Assembly (NCBI RefSeq): GCF_000296445.1
Contig: NZ_JH815199.1
Span: 186,001 to 250,000, forward strand
DNA: 64,000 bases
Source of the DNA: Slackia piriformis YIT 12062
GTDB lineage: Bacteria > Actinomycetota > Coriobacteriia > Coriobacteriales > Eggerthellaceae
Reading direction: 5' to 3'
A model generated the notes under the pieces. That model searched no databases, was not told the origin of the DNA, and saw only the letters and a list, made by a program, of their open reading frames with translations. Position numbers and translations under genes: made by a program. Positions 37,811 to 47,209 of this stretch are shown in pieces. Positions within the stretch are counted from its first letter, which is position 1. Each line of letters starts with the position of its first letter.

Positions 37811-38262
37811 CTAGTCCAGATGCATGAGCTTGGCGGTCAGCACGCGCTTGACGGATTCGTCAAGCGCGCTTCGGGAATTTAGCCTGATGCTGCAGCATCG
37901 AATATCCCCTGGTAAGCGGCGGTGAAATCGAGGGGCATGAGAATCATGTCGCCACCGGCGTTCAGCAGGTCAACGCCTACGCAATCGGGCGAAGTCGCCT
38001 CGGTGGCCGCCGCCATGCTCAACGAATCGGTAATGACGATGCCTTGGTATCCCAGCTGAGAACGAAGCACATCGCGGAAATAACCTGGTTCAAAGATGCC
38101 GGCAGCGGGCTTCCCGTGGCTGTTTCGCACGTCAGATGCCCGGCCATGACGAAGGGTGCGTCGGCGTCGGGCGCGAAATCTACGTTGAAGCCCAGGTCGG
38201 CCAGGTAGGCTGCAATGGCACTTGCGGTGTCGGCCGCTTCTTCGGGTGTGACTTTCTACCGA
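37811..38262 (-). pseudogene. Glycoside hydrolase family 3 (NagZ-like) remnant
   Basis: Minus-strand pieces in different frames recall a GH3 beta-N-acetylhexosaminidase: EEAADTASAIAAYLADLGFN then VDFAPDAD, followed directly by APFVMAGHL (the ~100 residues normally in between are missing), then PLPASL, a frameshift to EPGYFRDVLRSQLGYQGIVI TDSLSMAAAT, a stop after FDAAASG at 37879, and a last piece SALDESVKRVLTAKLMHLD ending at 37811. The N-terminus is gone, cut at the stop of the LuxR gene. At least three lesions; non-functional. Confidence 0.8.
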
Positions 38263-39731
38263 ACCCTTTCGTTGTCAACGACGCCGAGCATATCGAACAA
38301 TTCCTGTCTCGTATGAATATCGAGTTTTTGATAGATATGGCGGACGTGAGCTTTTGCGGTGCCGTTCGCAATAAAAAGCTCGCGCTCAATGCTGCCGACA
38401 GTTTTATGCTGCGCAAGCAGGAGAAGAACCTCTTCTTCGCGGGCGGACAGTTTATGTTCGCGTGAAACGTCGGCAACGCGCGAGGAGAGTTCGTGCTTGC
38501 GTGCGATGGGCGATGTCTCACCAGGGTTTGTTTTATCCACCGTGATGCCCCAGCTGCTTGAAAGCTCGCGCTCCGACATGATAATCAAAGTTGCCGCCAT
38601 TACCGCAACGACGGTCAATGCGGCTAAGAACACTTCTCCGTTGTTTCCGAGAAGGTGCGCCTGGTCGTTTACTGCGCGCCCTGCAATCATGGAAATTTGC
38701 CGCACGCCGCGCTCGATTCCGAAAAGCAGAATGGCAGATGCTCCATAGCGATAGCATAGGTTTGCGATGATGACCATGACGAGTATGGACTGCGCAGTGT
38801 AGCCCGCTGAGACGCAGAAGCTGCTGACTGGCTCGCTTAGGATGTTGAAAGCGGGAATGAGCAACAAGGCGGCAACGGTAAAGGGGAGTGCTAGCCTGTA
38901 AATCATGCCGAAGTCGAAATGTCTGCCCTGCGCGGCAACGGCGAAGAATACAACCGCTCCGGCAGCAAGCGTGCCCGGCGCCGAATGGGGGCCGAAGTAG
39001 CCCGAATACGTGGTGTTTTCCAGAAGCCCGTAAGCAAAAGCGTAGATAGACATCAAGATAATTGCTTTCCAGGGGATGGAAAGACGAGCTTTTGTATTTT
39101 GCGGCCGCTCCTCCGAAGGCAGCTGACGGAAACTTTCGTATACGCAAAGAATGGAGACGAGCGGCAGCAAGGCGGTCATTACGAAAAGCCAGGGAAACAT
39201 GAATCCATGCCATATGTATATGACAATCGCTCCTACGACAATGGAAAGCGAATAATACGTTGCAACGCGCAGCGGGTTGAGGCATCCGTACAGTTCGCTC
39301 CAAAGCAGGATAAGAAAGGCTATTCCTACGCCGCCTGCTACGGCGGCAAACGACCCTAGGAATAAGGAAGATTCAGGGAAGAACCGCGTTGAGAAAACAA
39401 GTACGGTGGACAGAACCAGAAGCAAGGAGCTTATGGCGTAAATCGGCTTTTTGTCAAAAAACGGACCGATTTGCTTTGCGAAAAGTGCACAGGCAAAAGA
39501 GGCGGCCACCATGCTTCCGTCGAAAAGGTCGCGTACGCCAAGGCTTCCTCCGAAGATGTTTTGCGCATGCGCCGGCAAGCCCGTAAACGATCCGACGAAA
39601 GCGATCTCTATCCAGGCGCGGTAGATTCCAAGACCTAGAAAGGCCAGGGGAACTAGGGGGATGAAGCCAAAGAGAAGCGTCGGTCGTCCGACGTTTTCCT
39701 GGGCGGTTTCGTGCGAATCAGAAGGCTGCAT
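38256..39731 (-). CDS. LuxR-family regulator with multi-pass membrane N-terminus
   Basis: 491 residues: about ten to twelve hydrophobic helices over residues 20-405, then a LuxR helix-turn-helix near 428-485 (HKLSAREEEVLLLLAQHKTV ... ANGTAKAHVRHIYQKLDIHTRQEL). ATG 39731 has GGAG seven bases upstream. It is divergent from the Tat flavoprotein gene at 40012, its likely target. The last codons abut a decayed GH3 gene, so a deletion probably brought the two together, yet the HTH appears complete. Confidence 0.88.
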   Translation of the reverse strand: MQPSDSHETAQENVGRPTLLFGFIPLVPLAFLGLGIYRAWIEIAFVGSFTGLPAHAQNIFGGSLGVRDLFDGSMVAASFACALFAKQIGPFFDKKPIYAISSLLLVLSTVLVFSTRFFPESSLFLGSFAAVAGGVGIAFLILLWSELYGCLNPLRVATYYSLSIVVGAIVIYIWHGFMFPWLFVMTALLPLVSILCVYESFRQLPSEERPQNTKARLSIPWKAIILMSIYAFAYGLLENTTYSGYFGPHSAPGTLAAGAVVFFAVAAQGRHFDFGMIYRLALPFTVAALLLIPAFNILSEPVSSFCVSAGYTAQSILVMVIIANLCYRYGASAILLFGIERGVRQISMIAGRAVNDQAHLLGNNGEVFLAALTVVAVMAATLIIMSERELSSSWGITVDKTNPGETSPIARKHELSSRVADVSREHKLSAREEEVLLLLAQHKTVGSIERELFIANGTAKAHVRHIYQKLDIHTRQELFDMLGVVDNERVR

Positions 39732-40011
39732 AAGGGTCTCCGAGGGCGAAATTTCTTTCCGGACGAATCTTGCGGGGGTTTTCTACAGGGGTATTGTAGC
39801 GAAAGCGGGCTTTCGTCGGAAACTGCAATCTTAGCGAAACTCCTGGTAAACAGGGGGTTATAGAAAGGGGTTATAAGAAATAGACCACTGTTTACGTGCG
39901 GAGGTCGATGGAATCTCTCAAATTGCCGAGTAGAGTTCTCCTCAGTTCGACGCGGCCAGGACTTTTGGTCAAAGCGTCGAAACCACAGGAGGGAAAAAGA
40001 AAAGAGGAATC
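39732..40011. promoter_or_regulatory. Divergent promoter region with tandem and inverted repeats
   Basis: GGGGTTATAGAAA (39854-39866) is followed at once by GGGGTTATAAGAAA (39867-39880). This tandem is bracketed by a perfect inverted repeat, GTAAACAG (39846-39853) and CTGTTTAC (39888-39895). The block lies between the LuxR gene and the flavoprotein gene, about 115 bases before the latter, and is a strong operator candidate. Confidence 0.55.
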
Positions 40012-41625
40012 ATGGAACTTACTCGTCGTGATTTGTTCAAGTTCGGCGGCGTTGCCGCAATGGGCGCCGCGGGCGCCGGCATGCTTGCAGGTTGCGCGCC
40101 TTCTTCGGCGGGCAAAAACGGATCGGCCGAAGGCGGCGCGTCGAGCGACGGCCTTCCGAGCTTCTTCCAGCAGCCTGAGGCTATTACCGATATTGCTGAA
40201 ACCAAAGAATTCGACATCGTGGTCGTGGGTGCCGGTGCTGCGGGCGTTCCGTGCGCTCTTGCCGCGGCCGAAAGCGGAGCCAAGGTCGCTCTTGTCCAAA
40301 AGGAGAGCAAGGCTATCTCTCAGGGCAATACCTGCGACTCTCTGGTTGCGGACCAGACCGACGAGGCAGGTCGCGCTGCGGTTGTTTCGTGGGTGACCGA
40401 ACAGTGCGCTTGGCGCTCCCATCGCGATCAGGTAAACCTGTGGGCGAACAATTCCGGCGAGGCTTTGAAATGGCTGTGGGACAAATCCACTGAGGCGGGA
40501 TGCCAGATTGTTGACACAACGGCGAAGTGGACTTCCTCTATCAGTACGATTGACGGCCAGCCTATCACCTATTTCGCCTTCGATTACGGCCCGAAGCCGT
40601 ATAACACAGGCACGGGAATGCAGGACTTGTGCGATTATTTCGGCGGCAAAGACGGCTTGGAGATTTTCTACTCCTCTCGTGCCGAACAGCTTGTCAAAGA
40701 TGACTCCGGCAAGGTTATCGGCGTGATTTGCGATACCGATAATGGCCACGTTCAGTTCAACGGTTCCAAGGGCGTCGTAATTGCCACGGGCGATTACACC
40801 AATGACGACGAAATGATGGCCTACTACAATCCCGATATGGCCAATATTGCTCGTAAGCAGAACAACAAGACGGGTGACGGTCAGAAGATGATGGTGTGGG
40901 CGGGCGCTCGCATGGAGCCGGTATGCGGCTCTAAGGTCCAGCACGACTTCGACGCGGGCCCTGGCTCCATGGCTGACATGCCATTCCTCTGCGTGAAAAA
41001 CGACGGCACGCGCTTCTGCAACGAATCTCGTTCTGCAATGGCCTATATGGGCAACTTCCTTACCGGCCCGCAAGACGAGGGCTACTACACGCAGGTCTTC
41101 GATAGCAACTACATGACCGACTGCGCCGACTGGCCCGGCAAGCTCTATGACCCCGAAGCTCTGAAGGCCTACATGCCTGAAGAAGAGGGCGAGAAGACGG
41201 GCGTGTACGAAGACCTCATTGCGACGTTTAAGGCGGACACCATTGAGGAACTTGGCGAAAAGCTCGGCCTTACCGATGTAGCTGCTTTCGCCGAGACGGT
41301 GAAGCGCTATAACGAGCTTGTCGATGCCGGCGTAGATTCCGACATGGGCAAAGAGGCGAAATGGCTCAAGCCTATCAAGCAGGCACCCTTCTACGGCATC
41401 CATCGTCACATTCGTCTTTCTGCAATCGTGCATGGCGTGAACGTGAACGAGGAAATGAACGTTCTCGATGCCGAGGGCAATCCGATTGAAGGCCTTTACG
41501 CCATTGGCAATTGCGCGGGCAACTTCTTCGGAAGCCCCGACTACCCGATGGATCTTCCCGGTCTTTCGCTTGGTCGCTGCCATACGCAGGGCTACGTGGT
41601 TGGCCGCGCTCTGGCTGCGAAGTAG
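40012..41625 (+). CDS. Tat-exported FAD-dependent reductase (fumarate/urocanate reductase family)
   Basis: 537 residues. Twin-arginine signal MELTRRDLFKFGG with lipobox-like LAGC (Cys24), FAD dinucleotide motif VVVGAGAAGVPCALAAAESG near residue 75, and the FAD_binding_2 fold to the end, where the C-terminal NCAGNFFGSPDYPMDLPGLS closes the FAD site. Members reduce fumarate, urocanate and related enoates at the cell surface; the exact acceptor is unknown. There is no FMN-binding domain or heme in this polypeptide, so an electron donor must be encoded elsewhere. The LuxR regulator is divergent across 280 bases with repeat operators. AGGAATC precedes the ATG. Confidence 0.9.
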   Translation: MELTRRDLFKFGGVAAMGAAGAGMLAGCAPSSAGKNGSAEGGASSDGLPSFFQQPEAITDIAETKEFDIVVVGAGAAGVPCALAAAESGAKVALVQKESKAISQGNTCDSLVADQTDEAGRAAVVSWVTEQCAWRSHRDQVNLWANNSGEALKWLWDKSTEAGCQIVDTTAKWTSSISTIDGQPITYFAFDYGPKPYNTGTGMQDLCDYFGGKDGLEIFYSSRAEQLVKDDSGKVIGVICDTDNGHVQFNGSKGVVIATGDYTNDDEMMAYYNPDMANIARKQNNKTGDGQKMMVWAGARMEPVCGSKVQHDFDAGPGSMADMPFLCVKNDGTRFCNESRSAMAYMGNFLTGPQDEGYYTQVFDSNYMTDCADWPGKLYDPEALKAYMPEEEGEKTGVYEDLIATFKADTIEELGEKLGLTDVAAFAETVKRYNELVDAGVDSDMGKEAKWLKPIKQAPFYGIHRHIRLSAIVHGVNVNEEMNVLDAEGNPIEGLYAIGNCAGNFFGSPDYPMDLPGLSLGRCHTQGYVVGRALAAK

Positions 41626-41889
41626 CCGATGATGCCGTTGCGGGTGCCTTCGTACGGCAATGTGATGAAGCAATTCGTCCATGGCGGTGCATGGCGCCTT
41701 AACGCAGTAGGGCATTTCGGTGCTTCCGTTCTTTGAAGCACCACCTCTCCTTGCCGACTTTTCACGATGTATTGCCGCGCGTTCCCTCCCCTTCGCGTGC
41801 GGCAAGCTCTTGGCCCCGAGTCGTCTGTCTTTCGCTTTGAGAGAAGCAAGGCGGACGGTTCGGGGCTTTTGCATGTTGAGGGAGAGGTG

Positions 41890-42675
41890 CTACGCCTTCA
41901 GTCCGAACGAATCCAGATACACATCTGCAATGCGCCTGATTGCCGCTTCGTCGCTTGCCGATGCTGCTTCGTGCACGGCGATGGTCGGAAAGCCGGCCCT
42001 GCGTGCCGTTTCTATGGCATGGAGCGAATCTTCCATGACGAATGTTGTTTCACATGGTGTTTCCAAATGCGCAAGCGATATGTCGAAGATAAGCGGTTCG
42101 GTTTTGCTCGCCCCCACTTCGCTGCAAGTGAAAACAGCTGAGAAATAATGCAGGACCTCAAGTCTTTCCAGCGCAGCCTGGGCGCAATGATGCTCCGTGG
42201 CTGTTGCCACGCACATGCGTACCCCCGACCGAGAGAATGCTTCGAGCATCTCGATAACTCCGGGCTTCAAGGGGATGGAGTCACGATAGGCGTGTTCGAT
42301 TCCGGCCAAAATCCCGGCAGAAATCTCCGCGATAGACTCTTCGAGGCCGTACTCTTCTTTCATGTATCGGGCGGAGCCTTCAAGCGTGAGTCTCTTGAAG
42401 TGGTGGCGTATGTCGTGCGCGGGCGTCTTCCCGCGCGAAATCAGGTAGTTTTCGCCAAGGTTCTCCCACCAAGGCATAGAGTCGAGAAGCGTGCCGTCAA
42501 GGTCGAAAATCACGCCCTCGACCATGTCGGGAGCGCTGGGTCGGATATCTGCATGGGCGAATGAAGCGAGGGGGAACCCGTTGTGCTCTCGTCTTCTGGC
42601 GGCGGTGCGCTCCTTTTCGTTGCTTTCGGGGTTAAAAGTACGGCTCTCTTCGTAGCTTTCGGTGCAATCGTTCAT
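41890..42675 (-). CDS. HAD-superfamily phosphatase (beta-phosphoglucomutase-like)
   Basis: 261 residues. HAD motif I is DLDGTLLDS (Asp58 nucleophile, Asp60), followed by a helical cap domain, motif II VATATEHH and motif III/IV around SKTEPLIFDISL and FVMEDSLHAIE. Subclass I cap; acts on small phosphorylated metabolites, substrate unknown. ATG 42675 follows AAGGGAC. The first ~50 residues are a polar extension not seen in typical HADs; Met51 directly before the HAD core is an alternative start but lacks a ribosome-binding site. Confidence 0.85.
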   Translation of the reverse strand: MNDCTESYEESRTFNPESNEKERTAARRREHNGFPLASFAHADIRPSAPDMVEGVIFDLDGTLLDSMPWWENLGENYLISRGKTPAHDIRHHFKRLTLEGSARYMKEEYGLEESIAEISAGILAGIEHAYRDSIPLKPGVIEMLEAFSRSGVRMCVATATEHHCAQAALERLEVLHYFSAVFTCSEVGASKTEPLIFDISLAHLETPCETTFVMEDSLHAIETARRAGFPTIAVHEAASASDEAAIRRIADVYLDSFGLKA

Positions 42676-43084
42676 AGTGCGTCCCTTGTTCTCGTTTGAC
42701 CGTTTCTCCTTGTAAACGATTTGTCGTGACAGTGTATAGGTTGCAACGGCATGTGCCTGGAGGAAAAACCCGGCGGTAAGGAGCGGCATTGCGCTGTGCG
42801 GACGATTTTGCGCCGCGGGCGGCTTTTCGGGCGAAACCATGTGAAGAGTCCGTCTTGGCTGATCAACCAATCGGCAAAACAAACGAAAGCGGCGGCATCG
42901 TCAAGGGGGCTCTGCCTATACTGCCCTGAGTTTGCTGACGAAGTCGTCAATGCGTCAATGCGGCTGCCGCTCGCGACGACGGCTACGTACGGGTGTGGCG
43001 GGCGGCGCTCGCTGCCTGGCCCCTCCGCAGTTCGTTCCATTGTTTTGTCGGCCGTCATGATCACCGATACGGAAAGAGGCAGGA
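42676..43084. other. Intergenic region without recognised content
   Basis: 409 bases between the divergent HAD gene and the small membrane-protein gene. It is GC-rich. Short frames on both strands lack domains and start signals. No repeat or hairpin stood out. Confidence 0.4.
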
Positions 43085-43285
43085 ATGGAACAGCATGATG
43101 GATCGTTAGTGCTTGTTGTCTATGCGGTGGCCTCGTTCTATCTGGTGGTTTCCGTTCTGGCAAGCGCACTGATAGGATGCATCTTCGGCGAGCAGGCGGG
43201 GGTGCTTGCCATGGGCATAGCAGGTGCGTTCTTGCTCGCTCTTTTTGTTGCAGGGCTGTGCGTTCGAAAGAGCCATTCCGGGTAA
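43085..43285 (+). CDS. Small two-helix membrane protein, unknown
   Basis: 66 residues. Two hydrophobic segments (about 8-30 and 38-60) joined by a short loop, ending RKSHSG. A purine-rich AAAGAGGCAGGA precedes the ATG. No family recognised. It lies 89 bases before the flavodoxin-like gene; co-transcription is possible. The membrane pattern and start context make a real gene more likely than not. Confidence 0.5.
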   Translation: MEQHDGSLVLVVYAVASFYLVVSVLASALIGCIFGEQAGVLAMGIAGAFLLALFVAGLCVRKSHSG

Positions 43286-43374
43286 TGCGATACATCCTGG
43301 CAACGACGGGGCAGCTTGGGGTTCAGGCGCGGTATCATGGGGATGCGATAGCTTGAACCAAAAAGGGGGTCCTC

Positions 43375-43995
43375 ATGAAGGCATTGCTTATCAACGGAAG
43401 CCCGCATCGTCGCGGCTGCACGTATACGGCGCTTGGCGCGGTCGAGGCCGGTTTGCAGGAGCAAGGCATCGACGCCGACATCATGTGGATTGGAACGGGC
43501 GCTATCTCCGGGTGTCTCGGTTGCGGGAAGTGTCTCAAGTCGGGTCGCTGCTTTATTGATGACGCGGTGAACCAATTCCTCGACGACGCTTCGCGCTACG
43601 ACGCGTTCGTTTTCGGGTCGCCGGTGCATTTTGCCAGCGCGTCGGGCGCGCTCACGTCGTTTATGGATCGTGCGTTCTATGGCAGGGGCGATCTGTTCGC
43701 TGGCAAGCCCGCTGCTGCTATTGCCAGTTGTCGCCGAGGGGGCGCAACGGCAACCTTCGACCAGCTCAATAAGTATTTCACCATTTCGAACATGGTGGTT
43801 GTTGGCTCTCAGTATTGGAATCAAGTTCATGGAAACACGCCCGAGGAGGTCATGCACGACGAAGAGGGCATGCAGACCATGCGTACGCTCGGCCGCAATA
43901 TGGCGTGGATTATGAAGTGCATCGAAGCGGGTAAGAACGCCGGAATCGAGATGCCGCCGCGCGAACCCGTCATTCGCACGAATTTCATTCGATAG
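43375..43995 (+). CDS. Flavodoxin-family NAD(P)H-dependent oxidoreductase
   Basis: 206 residues with the FMN_red/flavodoxin fold: MKALLINGSPHRRGCTYTAL (phosphate-binding loop), GCLGCGKCLKSGRCFIDD (a Cys-rich segment typical of the iron-sulfur-flavoprotein-like subgroup) and YDAFVFGSPVHFASASG. It binds FMN and probably shuttles electrons or reduces quinones or nitro compounds in the cytosol. AAAGGGGG lies before the ATG. No partner gene is obvious. Confidence 0.9.
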   Translation: MKALLINGSPHRRGCTYTALGAVEAGLQEQGIDADIMWIGTGAISGCLGCGKCLKSGRCFIDDAVNQFLDDASRYDAFVFGSPVHFASASGALTSFMDRAFYGRGDLFAGKPAAAIASCRRGGATATFDQLNKYFTISNMVVVGSQYWNQVHGNTPEEVMHDEEGMQTMRTLGRNMAWIMKCIEAGKNAGIEMPPREPVIRTNFIR

Positions 43996-44119
43996 CTATC
44001 TTAGCGCGAGATGAATCTCCGCTCTTCGCTTGATGAAGGCTCGTCTTCTTTCTTGAGAGAGGGCGAGTTGTCTTGCAAGGCGTCTGCAGGTTTTGCGGGC
44101 GCCTTGCGTTTGCGGGCGC

Positions 44120-44815
44120 TTAGCCGAAAAACGCCTGCGCCCCTATGACGATGAAACAGGTTAAAAGCCCCGATACGGCAATGGCAACGCCGCTCATGGC
44201 TCCTTCGAGCTCTCCCATTTCGAGCGCTTTCGTCGTTCCTATGGCGTGGCTGCAGGTGCCGATGGCCACGCCTTGCGCAATTTTGCTGCGGATGCGGAAC
44301 AGCTTTGCTAGCGTGGGCGAAAGAATTGCGCCGAGCACGCCTGTGGTGATGACAGCCGCCATGGTGATGGATGCAGTACCGCCGAGCTCGCCCGTAATGG
44401 AGAGCGCTATGGGGGCAGTGGTCGACTTCGGCAAGGTGGAAAGGGCCACTTGGTTGCCCAGTCCCAGCAGCTGGCACAGCGCGTAGGCGCTGACCATGGA
44501 CGTGACCGATCCGGCAAGGCATCCGAGCAGTACGGGCAGGAAGTGGCTTTTCAGCACGCGTCGTTGCTGGTAGATGGAATAGGCAAGCACGGCGGTCGCG
44601 GGGCCGAGCATGGCGGAAATAGCCTCCGCTCCTTGCTCGTAGGTCTCAAGGGGAATCTGCAGCAGGACCAATACGGAGATGATGACCGCTACCGATACGA
44701 GCAGCGGATTGAGGAGGGATGACTTCACTTTCTTGTTCAGCCATACAGACCCGGCAAAAGCCCCTATAGAAAGAGCGAGGCTCAGGATCGTTACCAAAAC
44801 GCTGTGTGCGTCCAT
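44120..44815 (-). CDS. lrgB: LrgB family holin-like membrane protein
   Basis: 231 residues, about seven membrane helices. The LrgB signature regions PATAVLAYSIYQQRR and TTAPIALSITGELGG, then SHAIGTTKALEMGELEGAMSG, are clear. LrgB acts with LrgA in control of murein hydrolases and, in some bacteria, pyruvate or glycolate transport. Its ATG shares a base with the lrgA stop (TAATG), so the two are translationally coupled. Confidence 0.93.
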   Translation of the reverse strand: MDAHSVLVTILSLALSIGAFAGSVWLNKKVKSSLLNPLLVSVAVIISVLVLLQIPLETYEQGAEAISAMLGPATAVLAYSIYQQRRVLKSHFLPVLLGCLAGSVTSMVSAYALCQLLGLGNQVALSTLPKSTTAPIALSITGELGGTASITMAAVITTGVLGAILSPTLAKLFRIRSKIAQGVAIGTCSHAIGTTKALEMGELEGAMSGVAIAVSGLLTCFIVIGAQAFFG

Positions 44816-45387
44816 TAGTTCGCTCCTTCGTTCGAAAGCGGTACGGAAGTGTCGAATTCAAGCCCTTTTTTCTCGGCGATTTTGGCCTGTATCTTGATGA
44901 CCGCCGTTACGGTGAGCGAGGTGACGAGAAACACAAGAATGGTGGTGAGAAGGACGACGAGTGCGAATTGGGGCAGATGGTCGGCGATCATGGGGAAGCA
45001 TCCCATAACGCTTACGCCTGCGGGGATGAAAAAGACGGGCATGTATTTCAGCAAGAAGCTGGAGACGAGGTCAATCTTTGTAGCCTGCAGCATTCCCGTT
45101 ATAAGCAGTCCGAGCAGCAGCACCATGCTCACGATGTTGCCGGGTATGCCAAGGGGAATGGCTGCTGCTATGGCATTGCCGATGTAGCAGACGCCAATGA
45201 GGAAGGCGAGCTGGATAACGAACTTTCCTGCGGTTTCTGCGGCGTGGCGGGCGCGGTTTCTGCGGGGTCCTGCAGTGTGGCGGGTACGCTTTTCGCTCGA
45301 TTCCGCAGCTGCGTTCGCCGTTTCTTTTTCTTCGTTTGAAAGCTCATCGACTTTTGCTGTTTCGACGGAGCATTGAGTATTCGACAT
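44815..45387 (-). CDS. lrgA: LrgA/CidA family protein with charged N-terminal extension
   Basis: 190 residues. The LrgA/CidA domain covers about 55-170 with four helices (FVIQLAFLIGVCYIGNAIAA, IPGNIVSMVLLLGLL, YMPVFFIPAGVSVM). The first ~50 residues are a polar, charged extension (SNEEKETANAAAESSEKRTRH) that typical LrgA proteins lack; an internal start is possible but none with a good ribosome-binding site was seen. Forms an operon with lrgB. A perfect hairpin (45492-45531) lies upstream. Confidence 0.9.
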   Translation of the reverse strand: MSNTQCSVETAKVDELSNEEKETANAAAESSEKRTRHTAGPRRNRARHAAETAGKFVIQLAFLIGVCYIGNAIAAAIPLGIPGNIVSMVLLLGLLITGMLQATKIDLVSSFLLKYMPVFFIPAGVSVMGCFPMIADHLPQFALVVLLTTILVFLVTSLTVTAVIKIQAKIAEKKGLEFDTSVPLSNEGAN

Positions 45388-45491
45388 GGCTGTTTTCCGT
45401 GCGACTTCCTCTTGTTTGCGACATATCCCGTTTCCGTTGAAACGACTCGTTGCGAAGGCCCGGAATGCGGCACGTGCGAAGCGGCGTTATG

Positions 45492-45531
45492 CGGAAGCGG
45501 TAGGTGCCTCATAGTACACCCGCCGCTTCCG
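45492..45531. other. Inverted repeat upstream of lrgA
   Basis: CGGAAGCGG (45492-45500) pairs with CCGCTTCCG (45523-45531), loop 22. It lies between the aminopeptidase stop (45634) and lrgA (45387), both on the minus strand. It may be a weak terminator or an operator for lrgAB. The rest of this 246-base gap is unremarkable. Confidence 0.4.
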
Positions 45532-45633
45532 GGGCGTTGAATTATGGATAAGTCTTCATGTTTCTCTTTACGGACGGCGCATGTTTTTACAAGCGAGTAA
45601 TACGCGCGCTGTGCGGAGTCTGCTCGGATTCGC

Positions 45634-46914
45634 TTAGAAGGCCCAATTACCGTTGCGGAAAACAGGCACGCGCTGTCCGTCTGCTTTGATGCCGTCGATA
45701 TTCAGGTCTTCGGTGCCGATCATGAAATCGACGTGCGTGGCGCTTTTGTTGACGCCTCCCTCAAGCAGCTCCTCGGCGCTCATCTGCAGGCCTCCTTCGT
45801 AGCAGTCGGGGAAACCCTGGCCGAGCGCAAGATGGCAGCTGGCGTTTTCGTCGAAGAGCGTGCTGTAGAAAAGCACGCCGGAATTGCGAATGGGGCTGTC
45901 GAAGGGGACGAGAGCTACTTCACCCAGGCGGCAGGAGTTCTCGTCGGTCTCCACGATGGAGCGCAGAACGTCTTCGCCTGTTTCTGCATGCAGATCAACC
46001 ACGCGGCCGTCTTTGAATGTGAGGCTGAAATTGTCGATCAGGCTGCCGTTGTGGGCAAGCGGCATGGCGGAGACCACGGTGCCTTCTGCACGCATGCGGT
46101 CGGGGGTGGAGAAAATTTCTTCGGTGGGCATGTTCGGGAAGAACTGCACGCCGTCCACGGTGGTATCGCCTCCTCCGTTGAACAAGTGCTTTCTCGTCAG
46201 ACCCACGGTGAGGTCGGTGCCGTGAGCGTTGGTGTAGTGCAATGCGTCGAAGCGCTGGCTGTTCAGCCAGGCGCAGCGTTCGGCGAAGCTGTCGCGGTGT
46301 GCGCGCCAGGCCGCGACAGCCTCATCGGCATTGGCGCTTTTCAGGCGGACGGTGGTGAAGATGGCTTCCCACAGGCGCTCGACCGCTTCGTCTTCGGGTA
46401 GGTCGGGGAACACCTTGCGGGCCCATGCGGGGGATGCGCCGCCGACGATGCACCACACGCAGCGGCCGAAATCGAGCGCGTCGTAAAACTCCTTGCACGC
46501 CTTGTGGCTTGCCTGGGCGCGGGCGATCAGCTTGCGCGGGTCGATGCCGGACATGGCTTCGGGATCGTCGGAATCGATGGTGAGCACGGCGGCTCCGTTG
46601 CGAGCCATGCTGTTGTTGAGCTCTGCAAGCCAGCCTGGGACATTCTCGAAGACGTCCATGGGGCAGTTGTCGAAGTGCATGCGCTCGATTGCTTCGTCGG
46701 AGAAGCGGACTGTGACGTGGTGTGCGCCCATAGCGTATGCCTCTTGCGTGACCAGGCGAACAAGGGGTGCGCTCTCAATGTGGGCGCGCACGAAGAGGTC
46801 TTGTCCGGGCTTGAGCGCGCATCCGGCTTCGACGATGAGGCGGGCGTAGGCGCGCAGTTTCGCGTCGAACTCTTCGTTGCTTTTGTTCGTTGGGCTTATG
46901 GCGAGGTTTGTCAT
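45634..46914 (-). CDS. M29-family aminopeptidase
   Basis: 426 residues, typical of the thermophilic-type M29 metallo-aminopeptidases. Family segments: RLIVEAGCALKPGQDLFVRA at the N-terminus, the central NAHGTDLTVGLTRKHLFNGG and FPNMPTEEIFSTPDRMRAEG, and the C-terminal HLALGQGFPDCYEGG ... HVDFMIGTEDL that supplies metal ligands. Cytosolic release of N-terminal amino acids. ATG 46914 follows GAGAGGA; the frame is open to 47289 without supporting signals and would overlap the divergent PLP gene. Divergent from the acyltransferase gene. Confidence 0.92.
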   Translation of the reverse strand: MTNLAISPTNKSNEEFDAKLRAYARLIVEAGCALKPGQDLFVRAHIESAPLVRLVTQEAYAMGAHHVTVRFSDEAIERMHFDNCPMDVFENVPGWLAELNNSMARNGAAVLTIDSDDPEAMSGIDPRKLIARAQASHKACKEFYDALDFGRCVWCIVGGASPAWARKVFPDLPEDEAVERLWEAIFTTVRLKSANADEAVAAWRAHRDSFAERCAWLNSQRFDALHYTNAHGTDLTVGLTRKHLFNGGGDTTVDGVQFFPNMPTEEIFSTPDRMRAEGTVVSAMPLAHNGSLIDNFSLTFKDGRVVDLHAETGEDVLRSIVETDENSCRLGEVALVPFDSPIRNSGVLFYSTLFDENASCHLALGQGFPDCYEGGLQMSAEELLEGGVNKSATHVDFMIGTEDLNIDGIKADGQRVPVFRNGNWAF

Positions 46915-47209
46915 GCGGGTCCTCTCTTTCGGGGCGGACGGTGCCGCGTGGGTGCGTTCGGTTGAACGGGCTATGTTCGGCATGAGTGTACGCCTTCGCC
47001 GTGCGGGTTGTGCGTAGCGCACAAGTTTCGCGCATCTTTCGCTTTTCGTCTTTCTGTTGGCTGACCCCGCCTTCCTCTCTGCGAGTACAATGGGTCCAGA
47101 AAGAGAGGGTTCAACGGCGGTCTTCGCGAGCGGGCCGTGTAACGACTCGGTGCGGCGCTTTTGGCGGTGTGCTTTCGCGAAGAAGCCGCCCGCGAGAAGG
47201 GATGTGGGC

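Noticed and set aside
39892-41874. 660-codon open frame antisense to the flavoprotein gene
   Set aside because: The sense strand has a Tat signal, FAD motif and ribosome-binding site; the antisense product has no recognisable domain.
47057-47209. Upstream extension of the oxoamine synthase gene
   Set aside because: The frame is open and the family N-terminal helix could lie here, but no clear ribosome-binding site supports these starts; ATG 47210 was kept with the doubt stated.
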